Positions 25,148 through 34,862 of a stretch of 64,000 nt of DNA are shown here, piece after piece. Within the stretch, counting starts at the first letter, position 1; every line of letters begins with the position of its first letter. The stretch lies in contig CALDOZ010000037.1 of NCBI GenBank assembly GCA_937912025.1, forward strand, positions 14,376-78,375, read 5' to 3'. Source of the DNA: an uncultured Clostridia bacterium (lineage in GTDB: Bacteria > Bacillota > Clostridia > Christensenellales > Borkfalkiaceae). Position numbers and translations under genes: made by a program. Under the pieces are notes generated by a model. The model saw nothing but the letters and a program-made list of their open reading frames with translations, did no database searches and was not told the DNA's origin.

Positions 25148-26029
25148 ATGCAAAGTAAAGCATTTATTAAATATATATCTGCATTATTGCTGTTTGGTCT
25201 TAACGGAATTGTGGCAAGTCATATACCGCTGAACAGTTATGAAATAGTGTTTCTGCGTACACTAATCGGCAGTATTTTGCTGTTAGTGCTATTCTTACTT
25301 AGTAAAGGTAAGTTTCATATTAAGACATACAAGAGAGATGCTATTTTCATTGTTCTGTCGGGTATTGCTATGGGAACGAGTTGGATGTTTTTATATGAAT
25401 CATATCAACAGATAGGAGTGAGCTTGTCATCGCTCCTTTATTACTGCGGACCGGTTATTGTAATGATATTATCGCCGATTATCTTTCGTGAAAAACTGAC
25501 CGCTCCTAAACTATTGGGGTTTGTGGTTGTACTTGTGGGTGTTTTTCTTGTAAATGGTAATGCAGTCAGTAGCGGTAATGCTTGGGGATTGTTCTGTGGC
25601 GCAATGTCTGCTGTGATGTATTTCTTTATGGTAACACTCAATAAGAAATCGAAAAATATCAGCGGTATAGAAAACTCTGTTATTCAACTTGTGGTTAGCT
25701 TCTTGACCGTTGCGGTATTTATGGGAATTAAACAAGGATTTATTATCAATGTACCTACAACTGCGTGGAGTTGGGTTTTGATACTTGGCATACTAAATAC
25801 AGGAATTGGTTGTTATCTCTATTTCTCGCCACTTGCAAAACTTCCCGTACAGACAGTTGCGGTATGTGGTTATTTAGAACCTTTATCAGCGGTTATTTTT
25901 TCAGTCTTATTACTTGGTGAAAAAATGACAATAATACAAATTGTCGGTGCTGTATGTATTATTGGCGGTGCAATGATAGGTGAATTGATAAAATTTGAAA
26001 AAACGGCAAATTCCAATTTGTCTAGTTGA
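25148..26029 (+). CDS. EamA-family (drug/metabolite) transporter
   Basis: A 293-residue inner-membrane protein with ten predicted hydrophobic segments in two EamA repeats, a family exporting amino acids, nucleosides or other metabolites. Typical features are FLRTLIGSILLLVLFLLSKG near residue 35, LLYYCGPVIVMILSPIIFREKLT near residue 98, and the second-repeat counterpart VAVCGYLEPLSAVIFSVLLLGEKMT near residue 240. The ATG at 25148 follows GAGAGAGG by 5 bases; a TTG at 25130 also keeps the frame. Codon choices (CTG, CGT, GGC, CCG) differ visibly from the surrounding AT-rich genes, which suggests acquisition. Substrate unknown. Confidence 0.88.
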   Translation: MQSKAFIKYISALLLFGLNGIVASHIPLNSYEIVFLRTLIGSILLLVLFLLSKGKFHIKTYKRDAIFIVLSGIAMGTSWMFLYESYQQIGVSLSSLLYYCGPVIVMILSPIIFREKLTAPKLLGFVVVLVGVFLVNGNAVSSGNAWGLFCGAMSAVMYFFMVTLNKKSKNISGIENSVIQLVVSFLTVAVFMGIKQGFIINVPTTAWSWVLILGILNTGIGCYLYFSPLAKLPVQTVAVCGYLEPLSAVIFSVLLLGEKMTIIQIVGAVCIIGGAMIGELIKFEKTANSNLSS

Positions 26030-26110
26030 TATATTTTGTGGAAAATTCTCAAAAGTGTAGCACGCTATACTTTACAGGCAAAGTCGTGTGTTTTGCAAAG
26101 CAAAAATGAA

Positions 26111-26136
26111 AAGAGTAGCAAATTATTGCTACTCTT
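26111..26136 (+). terminator. Terminator after the EamA gene
   Basis: AAGAGTAGCAA pairs with TTGCTACTCTT over ATTA and is followed by TTAG. A further small hairpin, TTTTGC-AAA-GCAAAA, precedes it at 26091-26105. Confidence 0.75.
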
Positions 26137-26154
26137 TTAGAATGTTCTAAAAAT
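26134..26154. repeat. Flanking palindrome, right copy
   Basis: CTTTTAGAATGTTCTAAAAAT contains the perfect palindrome TTTTAGAA-TG-TTCTAAAA and matches the left copy at 24588-24609 apart from a CT/A difference in the centre. Confidence 0.7.
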
Positions 26155-26216
26155 CCCTATGGTACACGCCCATTTGAAGCGTCTTTTTACTTTTGTTGAT
26201 AAAATATTGAAAGTAA

Positions 26217-26996
26217 TTATTTTAAGTTTTTAATTTGATTTCTTAAATTTTCTACCGTTTTAAATTGAATATCTTTTAAAATGCTTACGTCTGAAGTTAT
26301 ATTTATAAAATTATAACCAAGTTTAGTAAGTTCGGTAAAGTTTTCACAGCTACCTACAGTACCGGCGAATTTACCGTATTTTCTTGCGGTTTTAGCAACT
26401 AATTCGCGCGTTTTGATAAGTTGTGTGTTTGAAAAATCAAGCGGTTTTCCTATGCCTTGTGAAAAATCTGCTGGGCCAAAGAAAATCATATCAATACCGG
26501 GAAGTTTACAAATTTCTTCTAAATCTTTAAGCGGTTCAGGGTCTTCAATTTGAACTACGTTAAAGCGTTCTTCATTTGCCTTAGTTATATATTCGTTCAT
26601 ATTACCTATACCAAATAAATTATCAGCGTTTCCGCCGTCAATCGGTCTTCTACCTATTGGGTGGAATTTAGTATAATAAACTATTTGTTTAGCTTCTTCT
26701 AAACTCATAAGGTGAGGAATCATAATACCCGTGCTATCACTTTCTAACGGATTAATCATATCGCTATAACAACCTTTGCGTACTCTCGTTAGCAAATCAA
26801 CGTCAAATAAACTTACGGCTCTAGCAAACTCTTCAACTTTACCAATATTAAGCGGAGTGTGTTCTAAATCAATCCATACGCAGTCAAACCCACTTGCAGC
26901 GCCTATCATTGCAGAGCGAGGGTCGTCTAAATTACACTTAGTACAAATAGCAACCCCACCTTCTCTCATAATTTTTAAAACTTTACTATTTCTCAT
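26217..26996 (-). CDS. HpcH/HpaI family aldolase
   Basis: A 259-residue class II aldolase of the HpcH/HpaI family, which cleaves 2-keto-3-deoxy acids (for example 2-keto-3-deoxy-L-rhamnonate or hydroxy-keto diacids) into pyruvate and an aldehyde. The barrel motifs are visible: CVWIDLEHTPLN near residue 40 (catalytic His), LTRVRKG near residue 69 (Arg), GIMIPHLMSLEEAKQIV, VVQIEDPEPLKDLEEI (metal Glu) and MIFFGPADFSQGIG (Asp). Its start lies 10 bases after the stop of the BNR/sialidase-like gene, so the two form an operon. Pyruvate formation from sugar acids would feed central metabolism. The exact substrate is not determined. Confidence 0.88.
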   Translation of the reverse strand: MRNSKVLKIMREGGVAICTKCNLDDPRSAMIGAASGFDCVWIDLEHTPLNIGKVEEFARAVSLFDVDLLTRVRKGCYSDMINPLESDSTGIMIPHLMSLEEAKQIVYYTKFHPIGRRPIDGGNADNLFGIGNMNEYITKANEERFNVVQIEDPEPLKDLEEICKLPGIDMIFFGPADFSQGIGKPLDFSNTQLIKTRELVAKTARKYGKFAGTVGSCENFTELTKLGYNFINITSDVSILKDIQFKTVENLRNQIKNLK

Positions 26997-27006
26997 AATT
27001 AACTCC

Positions 27007-28119
27007 TTAAACGTTTTTAGGTAAATTCCATTTAGCGTAAACTATCGACGGGAATTTATCGTCGCCTAATCTTTTATAATAAACGGTATACAAACTACCG
27101 TCGCTAAGTTCAATGGTTGAAGGATAACCTAAATCATCGTTTGGCGCAGTGTCATCTAATATAAGTTCTAAATCCCACGTTTTGCCGTAATCGTAACTAA
27201 TTAACGCGCGTAACCCAAAAGGGTGTGCTCGTCTACCAAAAGTAAGAACTATTGCTCCAGAAGAATGAATTATAGCATGTGGAGGAGAGCCGTTAACGTC
27301 TAATTTTTGAGGTGTAGACCAAGTTTTAGCGCCATCTTTAGAAAGGGTAGAGTAGATAGTAAAACCAAAATCAACTTCTTTTCCTTGCGCGCGTAAAAAA
27401 CCTAAAACTTCGCCGTTTGGAAGTTCTAGTTGCCACGGCTCGTGAATATTATCGGCGTTAGTTCCGTTTGGAAAATCAATCTTGCCTTCTTTTTGCCAAG
27501 TTTTACCTTCGTCAGTAGAAGAAAATGCGTATATTGCGCCTTTTTCAAATTCGTGACTGTGAAATTCTTTACCAATCCATAAAAGTTTGCCGTTGCTAAG
27601 TAAAGATGGGCCATGCGGTGAAGATATAGGCGCTTTAATAGGTTCAGTCCACGTTTTGCCGTAATCGTAACTCATTTTAGTAAACGAACCGTATACTAAA
27701 TCTTTTTCGGGTAAAGTTTTCCATTTTTCAATTTCTTCAAATATTATACCCCAATTTTCAGGTCTATTTGCACGTTTTAAAAACTCTGTTTCATCTAAAT
27801 AAAATTGTAATTGGTGCTTAAAAAACGCTAGCATCATTTTGCCGTTTCCAAGATAAGTAAGCCCTGCGTCACGGTCGTCAAGCGCTGTGTTATTTATAAT
27901 AGTTGGCGGTAAAAACGTTTTCCCATTATCTAAACTAATAAATAAATAATTTTTACCAAATGGACAAACGTGTCCAGATCTACCTGATGAAGTAGCAACG
28001 TAAATTACGTCGTTTTCATCTTTAATAACGGTTGGCCACGCTTGATATCTAAACGGAGTGTCTGCCGTTCTACTAATAATTTCAATTTCGCTGTTTATCT
28101 TAATAATTTTTCGTTCCAT
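27007..28119 (-). CDS. BNR-repeat sialidase-like glycosyl hydrolase
   Basis: A 370-residue six-bladed beta-propeller protein of the sialidase/BNR superfamily. Asp-box motifs (S-x-D-x-G-x-T-W) recur as SLDNGKTF, SYDYGKTW, SSTDEGKTW, SKDGAKTW and SYDYGKTW along the chain. No signal peptide or membrane anchor is seen, so it acts inside the cell or is not a classical secreted sialidase. The N-terminal Arg of sialidases (RIP box) is not clearly present, so a different exo-hydrolase or lyase activity is possible. The ATG at 28119 follows GCGAGG; the frame extends to 28155. It heads a two-gene unit with the HpcH aldolase and is divergent from an AraC regulator. Confidence 0.72.
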   Translation of the reverse strand: MERKIIKINSEIEIISRTADTPFRYQAWPTVIKDENDVIYVATSSGRSGHVCPFGKNYLFISLDNGKTFLPPTIINNTALDDRDAGLTYLGNGKMMLAFFKHQLQFYLDETEFLKRANRPENWGIIFEEIEKWKTLPEKDLVYGSFTKMSYDYGKTWTEPIKAPISSPHGPSLLSNGKLLWIGKEFHSHEFEKGAIYAFSSTDEGKTWQKEGKIDFPNGTNADNIHEPWQLELPNGEVLGFLRAQGKEVDFGFTIYSTLSKDGAKTWSTPQKLDVNGSPPHAIIHSSGAIVLTFGRRAHPFGLRALISYDYGKTWDLELILDDTAPNDDLGYPSTIELSDGSLYTVYYKRLGDDKFPSIVYAKWNLPKNV

Positions 28120-28173
28120 AACAACCTCGCGGATAACTTTAATACAATTATACACCTGAATTTAAATTAAAAC

Positions 28174-28221
28174 ACTATCGAAATCGGACATATTTTTAAA
28201 AAGATGTCCGATTTCGATAGT
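28174..28221. promoter_or_regulatory. 18-bp perfect inverted repeat between divergent genes
   Basis: ACTATCGAAATCGGACAT (28174-28191) and its exact complement (28204-28221) flank a 12-base centre that is itself nearly symmetrical (TTTTTAAAAA). Both neighbouring genes start away from it, so it is not a terminator. It ends 5 bases before the -35 box of the AraC gene and is a strong candidate operator. Confidence 0.75.
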
Positions 28222-28226
28222 ATCAG

Positions 28227-28254
28227 TTGCAAAAAAACGTAAAAGTTGTATAAT
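28227..28254 (+). promoter_or_regulatory. Promoter of the AraC gene, leaderless
   Basis: TTGCAA (28227-28232), 16 bases, TATAAT (28249-28254). Only six bases (AAAAAC) separate the -10 from the ATG at 28261, and there is no ribosome site. Confidence 0.75.
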
Positions 28255-28260
28255 AAAAAC

Positions 28261-29139
28261 ATGAAAACAAATGAAATTGCGTTAGAATTTTACGTTAAAA
28301 TAAATGACGTAAAGATAAAATTTTATATAAATAATAATTTTAGTTCAGACCAAACTAAATTAAAATCAGTTCCACATAACCATCACGATTATGAAGTTCA
28401 TTATTTGTTTTTTGGTAATTACACTTACGTTATAGATAACGTCGAGTACGATATTCAAGACGATAAAATTTTAATTATTAAACCAGGGGAGTATCATTAT
28501 TTAAAGCGTAAAAACGATAGAGATTTTAAGGAGTTTAATTTAAGATTTTCAATTGAACAACCGCGTGAAAACGAATTAACGTCAATAAAAAACAACTATA
28601 AATATATAGTTAATTTATTAAATAAAACCAGAATAACAGCAATCAACGTTAAGTTAGGTAGAATTTTTTTCTTGTTGGGTGAAGAATTAAAACATCAAAA
28701 GTACGGGTTTACTGACGCCGTTAAAAGTTATGCTATTTTAACGTTAACAGAATTTATTCGATTGCTTGACGATAATGATAATACCGCTCAGGACGCGCAA
28801 GAAATTTTAGGTTATAGTAGAACTAAAATAGATGAGTTTTTTTGCGAAAAATATCTTACTAACGTATCTATTGAAGACCTTGCTAACGATATGAGTATTT
28901 CATCAAGGCAAGCAAATAGGATTATCAAAAAAATGTACGGTGTTAATTTTTCGCAAAAACTTAGAGAAATGCGACTTTACGAATGCGCTGTGCGCTTAGT
29001 AAACACTAACGAGAGTATAACTAAAATTTGTACCGATTGCGGTTTTCAAAACAATACCCACTTTTTTAATATTTTTAAAGATAAGTTTGGTGTAACTCCA
29101 TCAGAATATAGGAATTTAGGTAATAAATCTTCAAATTAA
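28261..29139 (+). CDS. AraC-family transcriptional regulator
   Basis: A 292-residue regulator. A cupin-type sensor fills the N-terminal half (PHNHHDYEVHYLFFGNYTYV, IQDDKILIIKPGEYHYL). The C-terminal AraC DNA-binding region starts near residue 195, with the first HTH in SIEDLANDMSISSRQANRII and the second in TKICTDCGFQNNTHFFNIFKDKF, ending in FGVTPSEYR. It is divergent from the sialidase-like/aldolase operon, with a large inverted repeat between them, and is the likely regulator. Its start codon is 6 bases after a good -10 box, so the longer frame from the TTG at 28246 is not used. Confidence 0.9.
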   Translation: MKTNEIALEFYVKINDVKIKFYINNNFSSDQTKLKSVPHNHHDYEVHYLFFGNYTYVIDNVEYDIQDDKILIIKPGEYHYLKRKNDRDFKEFNLRFSIEQPRENELTSIKNNYKYIVNLLNKTRITAINVKLGRIFFLLGEELKHQKYGFTDAVKSYAILTLTEFIRLLDDNDNTAQDAQEILGYSRTKIDEFFCEKYLTNVSIEDLANDMSISSRQANRIIKKMYGVNFSQKLREMRLYECAVRLVNTNESITKICTDCGFQNNTHFFNIFKDKFGVTPSEYRNLGNKSSN

Positions 29140-29141
29140 AA

Positions 29142-29180
29142 AATTTTTGGCGTAGCAAGTTTGCTACGCCATTAAAATTT
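29142..29180. terminator. Bidirectional terminator
   Basis: TGGCGTAGCAA pairs exactly with TTGCTACGCCA across GT, with A/T runs on both sides. It separates the convergent AraC and FAD-oxidoreductase genes. Confidence 0.9.
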
Positions 29181-29185
29181 AATTA

Positions 29186-30460
29186 TTAAAAATGACCTAC
29201 GTCAACGGCATTTTTTCCGTGTAAAATTACGCTTTTATCTTCTGGAACGTAACTGTCTGGGAAATGTACCATAACGTTTTGATTTTCAAGCGCTTTTTGT
29301 AACGCTTTAATATTAACGTCATATACCGCGCAATTATTTTCTATTGCAAGCGAAGCGCATTCTCCCGCTGCTTGACCTGTTAAAATAGCAGGTGGTATAA
29401 CTCTAAGTAAATCCCATCCGTAACCTTCACCCGAAGCGCATCTTCCAGCCGTTAATACGTTTGGAAAACCCTTTTTAGTAATCGTTCTAAGCGGAACTTC
29501 CCATAAATGGTCGCGATGTTCAAAATCGTTAATTGCGCAAATACTATCGTCAAAGTGCTTATAACAGTCGCTTACTTTTAAAGTGTAATCGCCGCTAAGT
29601 CTACAAGTAGTTCTAAACTGAGGCATTGTTGGAAGGGTAATAATATCACGCTCGTTTGGTTGAGATTTTTTCATTTTGTCAAGTACGATTTTTTGGTTTG
29701 TAACTAAATAATCGGTAACTTCTTCAACTGTTAATCCACTCCATTTAGGAACGTTATTAGGTTGATTATCGCCCCATAGGTTGATTGAACCACCACTTTC
29801 GCCGGTAATTGCATAATATACGTCGTTTTTGTCAATTGCTTTATGCATAGCGTTTAGGGTAAGCATTTTAACTGAATATGTAAAATAGTTTTCGCCGTTA
29901 ATTACGGGAACGTTCATTCTTCTTAAAACGTCTGCATCGCCCGACGTGTCTATTATAATTTTACATCCGTAAAGTTCAAGCCCCGACTTGCTATCAACAA
30001 TTAAACCCTTAACAACGTTGTTTTCCGTTATAGGTTCAGTTGCAATACAGTCGTACAATAAATCAACGCCTGACTTTTGAATTTCTTCAAGTAATTGAAG
30101 GGCAAAAATATTAGGGGAATATCTTTGAACGTAACGTTCGTTAGTGGTTGTAGACGGTTCGCCGTTTTTCCAGTCGTTAGGAATGGTGTTATAAGATAGT
30201 TCGGCGCTTTTTCTAAGCCATTTTTCAGCCAAACCAAATATTATTTGCTTACCACGACCGTTGCACATAGGAACGAAAAAGTTTATTAAACCTATCGTGC
30301 CAAGACCGCCAAGCAAGTTGGTTTTTTCAATAAGTAATACGGACTTGCCGTTGTTTGCTACCGATATTGCTGCCGCGCAACCTGAAACACCGCCACCTAC
30401 AACGATAACGTCGTAATTCTTTTTGACGTTTAAAGCTTTTGTAAAAGTAAATTTATTCAT
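29186..30460 (-). CDS. FAD-dependent oxidoreductase (FAD_oxidored family)
   Basis: A 424-residue flavoprotein. The N-terminal Rossmann ADP-binding motif is VIVVGGGVSGCAAAISVANNG, followed by the acidic LIEKTNLLGGLGTIG. A second FAD-contacting motif, CKIIIDTSGDADVLRRM, appears near residue 170, and a C-terminal GRCASGEGYGWDLLRVIPPAILTG completes the cofactor site. The family, common near glycoside hydrolases in gut bacteria, has no assigned substrate. The ATG at 30460 follows GAGGTG; the frame is open 22 codons more. It has its own promoter (30476-30504) and lies downstream of a terminator. A paralog with different composition is at 55045-56733. Confidence 0.82.
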   Translation of the reverse strand: MNKFTFTKALNVKKNYDVIVVGGGVSGCAAAISVANNGKSVLLIEKTNLLGGLGTIGLINFFVPMCNGRGKQIIFGLAEKWLRKSAELSYNTIPNDWKNGEPSTTTNERYVQRYSPNIFALQLLEEIQKSGVDLLYDCIATEPITENNVVKGLIVDSKSGLELYGCKIIIDTSGDADVLRRMNVPVINGENYFTYSVKMLTLNAMHKAIDKNDVYYAITGESGGSINLWGDNQPNNVPKWSGLTVEEVTDYLVTNQKIVLDKMKKSQPNERDIITLPTMPQFRTTCRLSGDYTLKVSDCYKHFDDSICAINDFEHRDHLWEVPLRTITKKGFPNVLTAGRCASGEGYGWDLLRVIPPAILTGQAAGECASLAIENNCAVYDVNIKALQKALENQNVMVHFPDSYVPEDKSVILHGKNAVDVGHF

Positions 30461-30475
30461 AAACACCTCGATGTA

Positions 30476-30504
30476 ATTATATAATACGGCAAGCGATTTT
30501 GCAA
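30476..30504 (-). promoter_or_regulatory. Promoter of the FAD oxidoreductase gene
   Basis: On the minus strand: TTGCAA (30504-30499), 17 bases, TATAAT (30481-30476), 16 bases before the ATG, with GAGGTG between. Confidence 0.8.
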
Positions 30505-30556
30505 TATAAAATTTTAACTTGACCATGTATTATATTAACTAAATAAATATTATATT

Positions 30557-30594
30557 AAAAAAGGAAGACTATTCTCATATTTGCCTTCCTTTTA
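30557..30594 (-). terminator. Terminator of the ABC-exporter/esterase operon
   Basis: On the minus strand AAAAGGAAG pairs with CTTCCTTTTTT across a 17-base loop; the tail is T-rich. It ends transcription after the SGNH gene. Confidence 0.72.
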
Positions 30595-30603
30595 ATTATT
30601 TAA

Positions 30604-31266
30604 TTAAAAATTAATTAAGTAGTTTTCAATAATATCAGTTAATACTTTATAACCGTTGTCGTTAGGGTGTAATCCGTCAGGCATAAAAGTTTGCTGAATA
30701 ATTTCTATTTCAGGTTGTAAGCCAGAAATTTTATATAAATCTAAAACGGGAATAGAAAAATATTCACAAGTTTGTCTAATAGCGTTAACGTATTCTATTA
30801 AAGTGTGATTGCCGTCCGCTTTTTTCTTAGGTTCAAGTTCTTCACGTCTATGAAGGGGAGTAAAGAAAATTATTTTAGCAAAAGGAAATTTATTTTTAAG
30901 CCTTGTAATTAAATCGCGTACCGCGCCGTAAAAAGTATAAAGTGAATCATCGCCAAACTTACCAAAACTTGCATCGCCGTGTCCAAAGTCGTTAGTCCCG
31001 CCAAACACGCAAATAACGTCGGTATTGTCGGGTATTTTATTTACGCGAGTATAGAATGGGTTTTCGTCCCAATGTGGACTGTCAGGATTGTAGGGCTTTT
31101 TAAGTTGTTCTGCAATTCTCGTTCCGCCGATACCTAAATTAACTACTTTACATTCGGGGTGACGTTTTTGAAATAAAGATGCGTAGCAATTTGAAACGTC
31201 GCTTGCGCCGTGACCTTCCGTTATGCTATCTCCTAAAAAACATATAGTTTTATTATTTAAATTCAT
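30604..31266 (-). CDS. SGNH/GDSL-family hydrolase
   Basis: A 220-residue esterase-like protein of the SGNH superfamily, without signal peptide. Block I is ICFLGDSITEGHG near residue 9 (catalytic Ser), block II contains NLGIGGTRIAEQL, block III is CVFGGTNDFGHGD near residue 84, and block V is MPDGLHPNDNGYKVL near residue 193 (Asp/His of the triad). Such cytoplasmic enzymes often deacetylate sugars. It begins 1 base after the ABC exporter stop and is cotranscribed with it. Confidence 0.88.
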   Translation of the reverse strand: MNLNNKTICFLGDSITEGHGASDVSNCYASLFQKRHPECKVVNLGIGGTRIAEQLKKPYNPDSPHWDENPFYTRVNKIPDNTDVICVFGGTNDFGHGDASFGKFGDDSLYTFYGAVRDLITRLKNKFPFAKIIFFTPLHRREELEPKKKADGNHTLIEYVNAIRQTCEYFSIPVLDLYKISGLQPEIEIIQQTFMPDGLHPNDNGYKVLTDIIENYLINF

Positions 31267-31267
31267 G

Positions 31268-33106
31268 TTATTCCTCCATTGATTTTGTTGCTATATCGTT
31301 AAGGTTTTTAAGTTCGTAAAATTTACCTTTTTTTGCCATAAGTTCGTCAAACGTGCCAACTTCAACCATTTGACCGTTTTCCATAACGACTATTCTATTG
31401 GCGTTGCGTATTGTTGATAGACGGTGCGCAACTATAAACGTCGTATGGTTTTTAATAATTTCTTCAATTGCTTTTTGAACGTGGTATTCGGAAATATTAT
31501 CAAGCGCGGAAGTTGCTTCGTCAAGAATAAAAATACTTGGATTTCTAATAAGTGCGCGCGCTATAGTAATACGCTGTTTTTGACCACCGCTAAGTTTTCC
31601 GCCGTGTTCGCCAATGTTTGTATCTAGACCTAATGGCATTTCTTTTAAAAACTCCTCAACGTTAGACATTTTAATAACGCGTTGTAAATCTTCTTCGTTA
31701 TATCTATGTAAGCCGTAAGTGATATTTTCTCGTATTGTTCCTTCAAATAAAATGCTGTTTTGTGGAACTACTGAAATACTATGTCTATATTCGGCAAGGT
31801 CAATATCTTCAATGTTTTTACCGTCTATGCTAAGAGCTCCGCTCGTAGGTTTTAAAAAGCCAATAATCATATTCATAATAGTTGACTTACCAGAACCCGA
31901 ACTACCAACAAACGCTATACATTCGCCCTTTTTAACTTCAAGGTTAAAGTTTTTAATCATATCCGTTTGAGTATTAGGGTAGCGGTAACAAACGTTATCG
32001 AACTTGATACTGCCTTCAACTTTTTTAAATACTTGCTTGCCAAAATTATTTTCAATATCTTCGCTATTCATTATTTCAGAAACGGAGTGTATTGCTTCTT
32101 TACCCGTTGCAATTTGTGGGAAAGAATTTATAAGCGTGTTAACGTTATTGTTAATTGAAGCAAATAACGATTGGAATAAAACTATTGCGCCGGCAGTAAA
32201 ACCGGGAACGCCGTTTATTGTCATAATCACACTAAAAAACAAGCATAAACCGCTAAACATTTGAGAAGTAATCCAACTAGCCGAGCCAAATAGAGCAAGC
32301 GTTTTGTCAACTTGTAAGCCTTTTTTTGTTAGTTTATTTATGTTTTTTTCAAATTCGTTAATTTCATATTCTTCAAGACCGTGCGCTTTCGTTACTTGTA
32401 ACATTTCAAGCATTTGCGAAAGTTTTGAAGATAAGTTTTCCGTTTCTTGACGTAACTGTCTTGTGTTATTAGATATAGGCTTACGAAAAAATCTTGTAAG
32501 CAAAATGTTTGATGGTATTACTATTATAAAGAACGCTACTATAAGCGGGCTTTGATATAACGCCATTGCAATAGCGATAAGTAGTTGAATTATAGTTGTA
32601 AATAGCGTACAAACAAGTAAGTGAACGTAAGTATCTATGCTGTCGGTATCTTTTAAGAATTTACTTTGAAGTTTGCCGCTTTCAATTTCTTTATGGTAGG
32701 TAATAGAAAGCCTTTGTAATTTTCTTACAACCGTTGCTTTTATACCTGCGCTCGTCGTTCTAAGCATATTATTAGTAACGTTAGCGTAAATTTTGTGAGT
32801 AAAATAATTTTGCAAAACGGCAATAGCAAAAATAATTCCTAATATTATAATTTTTGTAACGTCAGGATTTCCAGACGTTACCTCGTCAATAACCATTGAA
32901 GTTATAAACGGAGTTAATAAAACGGGTATATGTTTTATCGTATAAAGTAAAACGGACAATAAAATTGTTGGTATTCGTTTGCGTAAAATACCAAGAATAA
33001 TTTTACTGTCAGGGTCTTTTGTTTTTGAAGTTTCACGAAATATAGAATCGTAATCAGGAATTTTGTTTACTTCATGCAAGTTAGTGTTCTTATTAGCGTG
33101 TTTCAT
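31268..33106 (-). CDS. ABC transporter, fused permease and ATP-binding domains
   Basis: A 612-residue type IV half-transporter (exporter fold), probably homodimeric. An N-terminal soluble stretch of ~40 residues is followed by six membrane helices (about 48-330). The nucleotide-binding domain has Walker A FVGSSGSGKSTIMNM near residue 395, Q-loop SVVPQNSILFEGTI, signature LSGGQKQRITIARAL, Walker B SIFILDEATSALD and switch His IVAHRLSTIRN. Exporters of this type move lipids, peptides or drugs; the substrate here is unknown. It forms a two-gene operon with the SGNH hydrolase. A GGAGG site precedes the ATG. Confidence 0.92.
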   Translation of the reverse strand: MKHANKNTNLHEVNKIPDYDSIFRETSKTKDPDSKIILGILRKRIPTILLSVLLYTIKHIPVLLTPFITSMVIDEVTSGNPDVTKIIILGIIFAIAVLQNYFTHKIYANVTNNMLRTTSAGIKATVVRKLQRLSITYHKEIESGKLQSKFLKDTDSIDTYVHLLVCTLFTTIIQLLIAIAMALYQSPLIVAFFIIVIPSNILLTRFFRKPISNNTRQLRQETENLSSKLSQMLEMLQVTKAHGLEEYEINEFEKNINKLTKKGLQVDKTLALFGSASWITSQMFSGLCLFFSVIMTINGVPGFTAGAIVLFQSLFASINNNVNTLINSFPQIATGKEAIHSVSEIMNSEDIENNFGKQVFKKVEGSIKFDNVCYRYPNTQTDMIKNFNLEVKKGECIAFVGSSGSGKSTIMNMIIGFLKPTSGALSIDGKNIEDIDLAEYRHSISVVPQNSILFEGTIRENITYGLHRYNEEDLQRVIKMSNVEEFLKEMPLGLDTNIGEHGGKLSGGQKQRITIARALIRNPSIFILDEATSALDNISEYHVQKAIEEIIKNHTTFIVAHRLSTIRNANRIVVMENGQMVEVGTFDELMAKKGKFYELKNLNDIATKSMEE

Positions 33107-33190
33107 ATAAAACCTCCATATAAAATGGCTATGGTTTATTTGTTATAAAGAATGTAGCACAATAAAAAACCGTTGTCAACCGTAAATTAA

Positions 33191-33224
33191 AAAAATAACC
33201 GATTTTTTTTAATCGGTTATTTTT
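33191..33224. terminator. Terminator between gdhA and the ABC gene
   Basis: AAAAATAACCGATT pairs with AATCGGTTATTTTT over six T residues. Read on the minus strand it terminates gdhA. Confidence 0.85.
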
Positions 33225-33242
33225 ATGAGTATTTTTAAAGTT

Positions 33243-34632
<1,390 letters not shown>

Positions 34633-34813
34633 AATTTACGTTAAAATGCAATAAATTTTTTAGTCTTTTTACATAATTTTCCAACTAAACTCACTTTTAT
34701 TAATTTGTTTGCGGTAGACGGATTTTATTACGCGTAGCGTCGTTAGATATGTTTTTAATATTGAAAATAGCATTAAAATTAACTCAAATTAACCTTATAT
34801 AATATTAAAAATA

Positions 34814-34842
34814 TTGTAAATAAAGGTTATTTATGCTAAAAT
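34814..34842 (+). promoter_or_regulatory. Promoter of the peptidase E gene
   Basis: TTGTAA, 17 bases, TAAAAT with an upstream TGC. It lies about 20 bases before the ATG at 34863, with TGGAGGAA between. Confidence 0.75.
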
Positions 34843-34862
34843 ATATATATACTGGAGGAAAT

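Larger units (their letters stand above)
24437..26186. mobile_element. Inserted segment splitting the pfp terminator
   Basis: The arms AAAGACGTTTCA (24437-24448) and TGAAGCGTCTTT followed by TT (26175-26188) would pair over 12 positions with one G-T pair. That is a normal terminator for the convergent pfp and aldolase genes, yet the arms are about 1.7 kb apart. Between them lie hairpin trains, a broken four-helix-bundle gene and an EamA transporter with different codon use. Two near-identical palindromes (24588-24609 and 26134-26154) flank the two genes. No transposase is present, so the mechanism is unknown. Confidence 0.55.

Noticed and set aside
28174..28221. Bidirectional transcription terminator
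   Set aside because: Both flanking genes begin here rather than end, and there is no T-run next to either arm.
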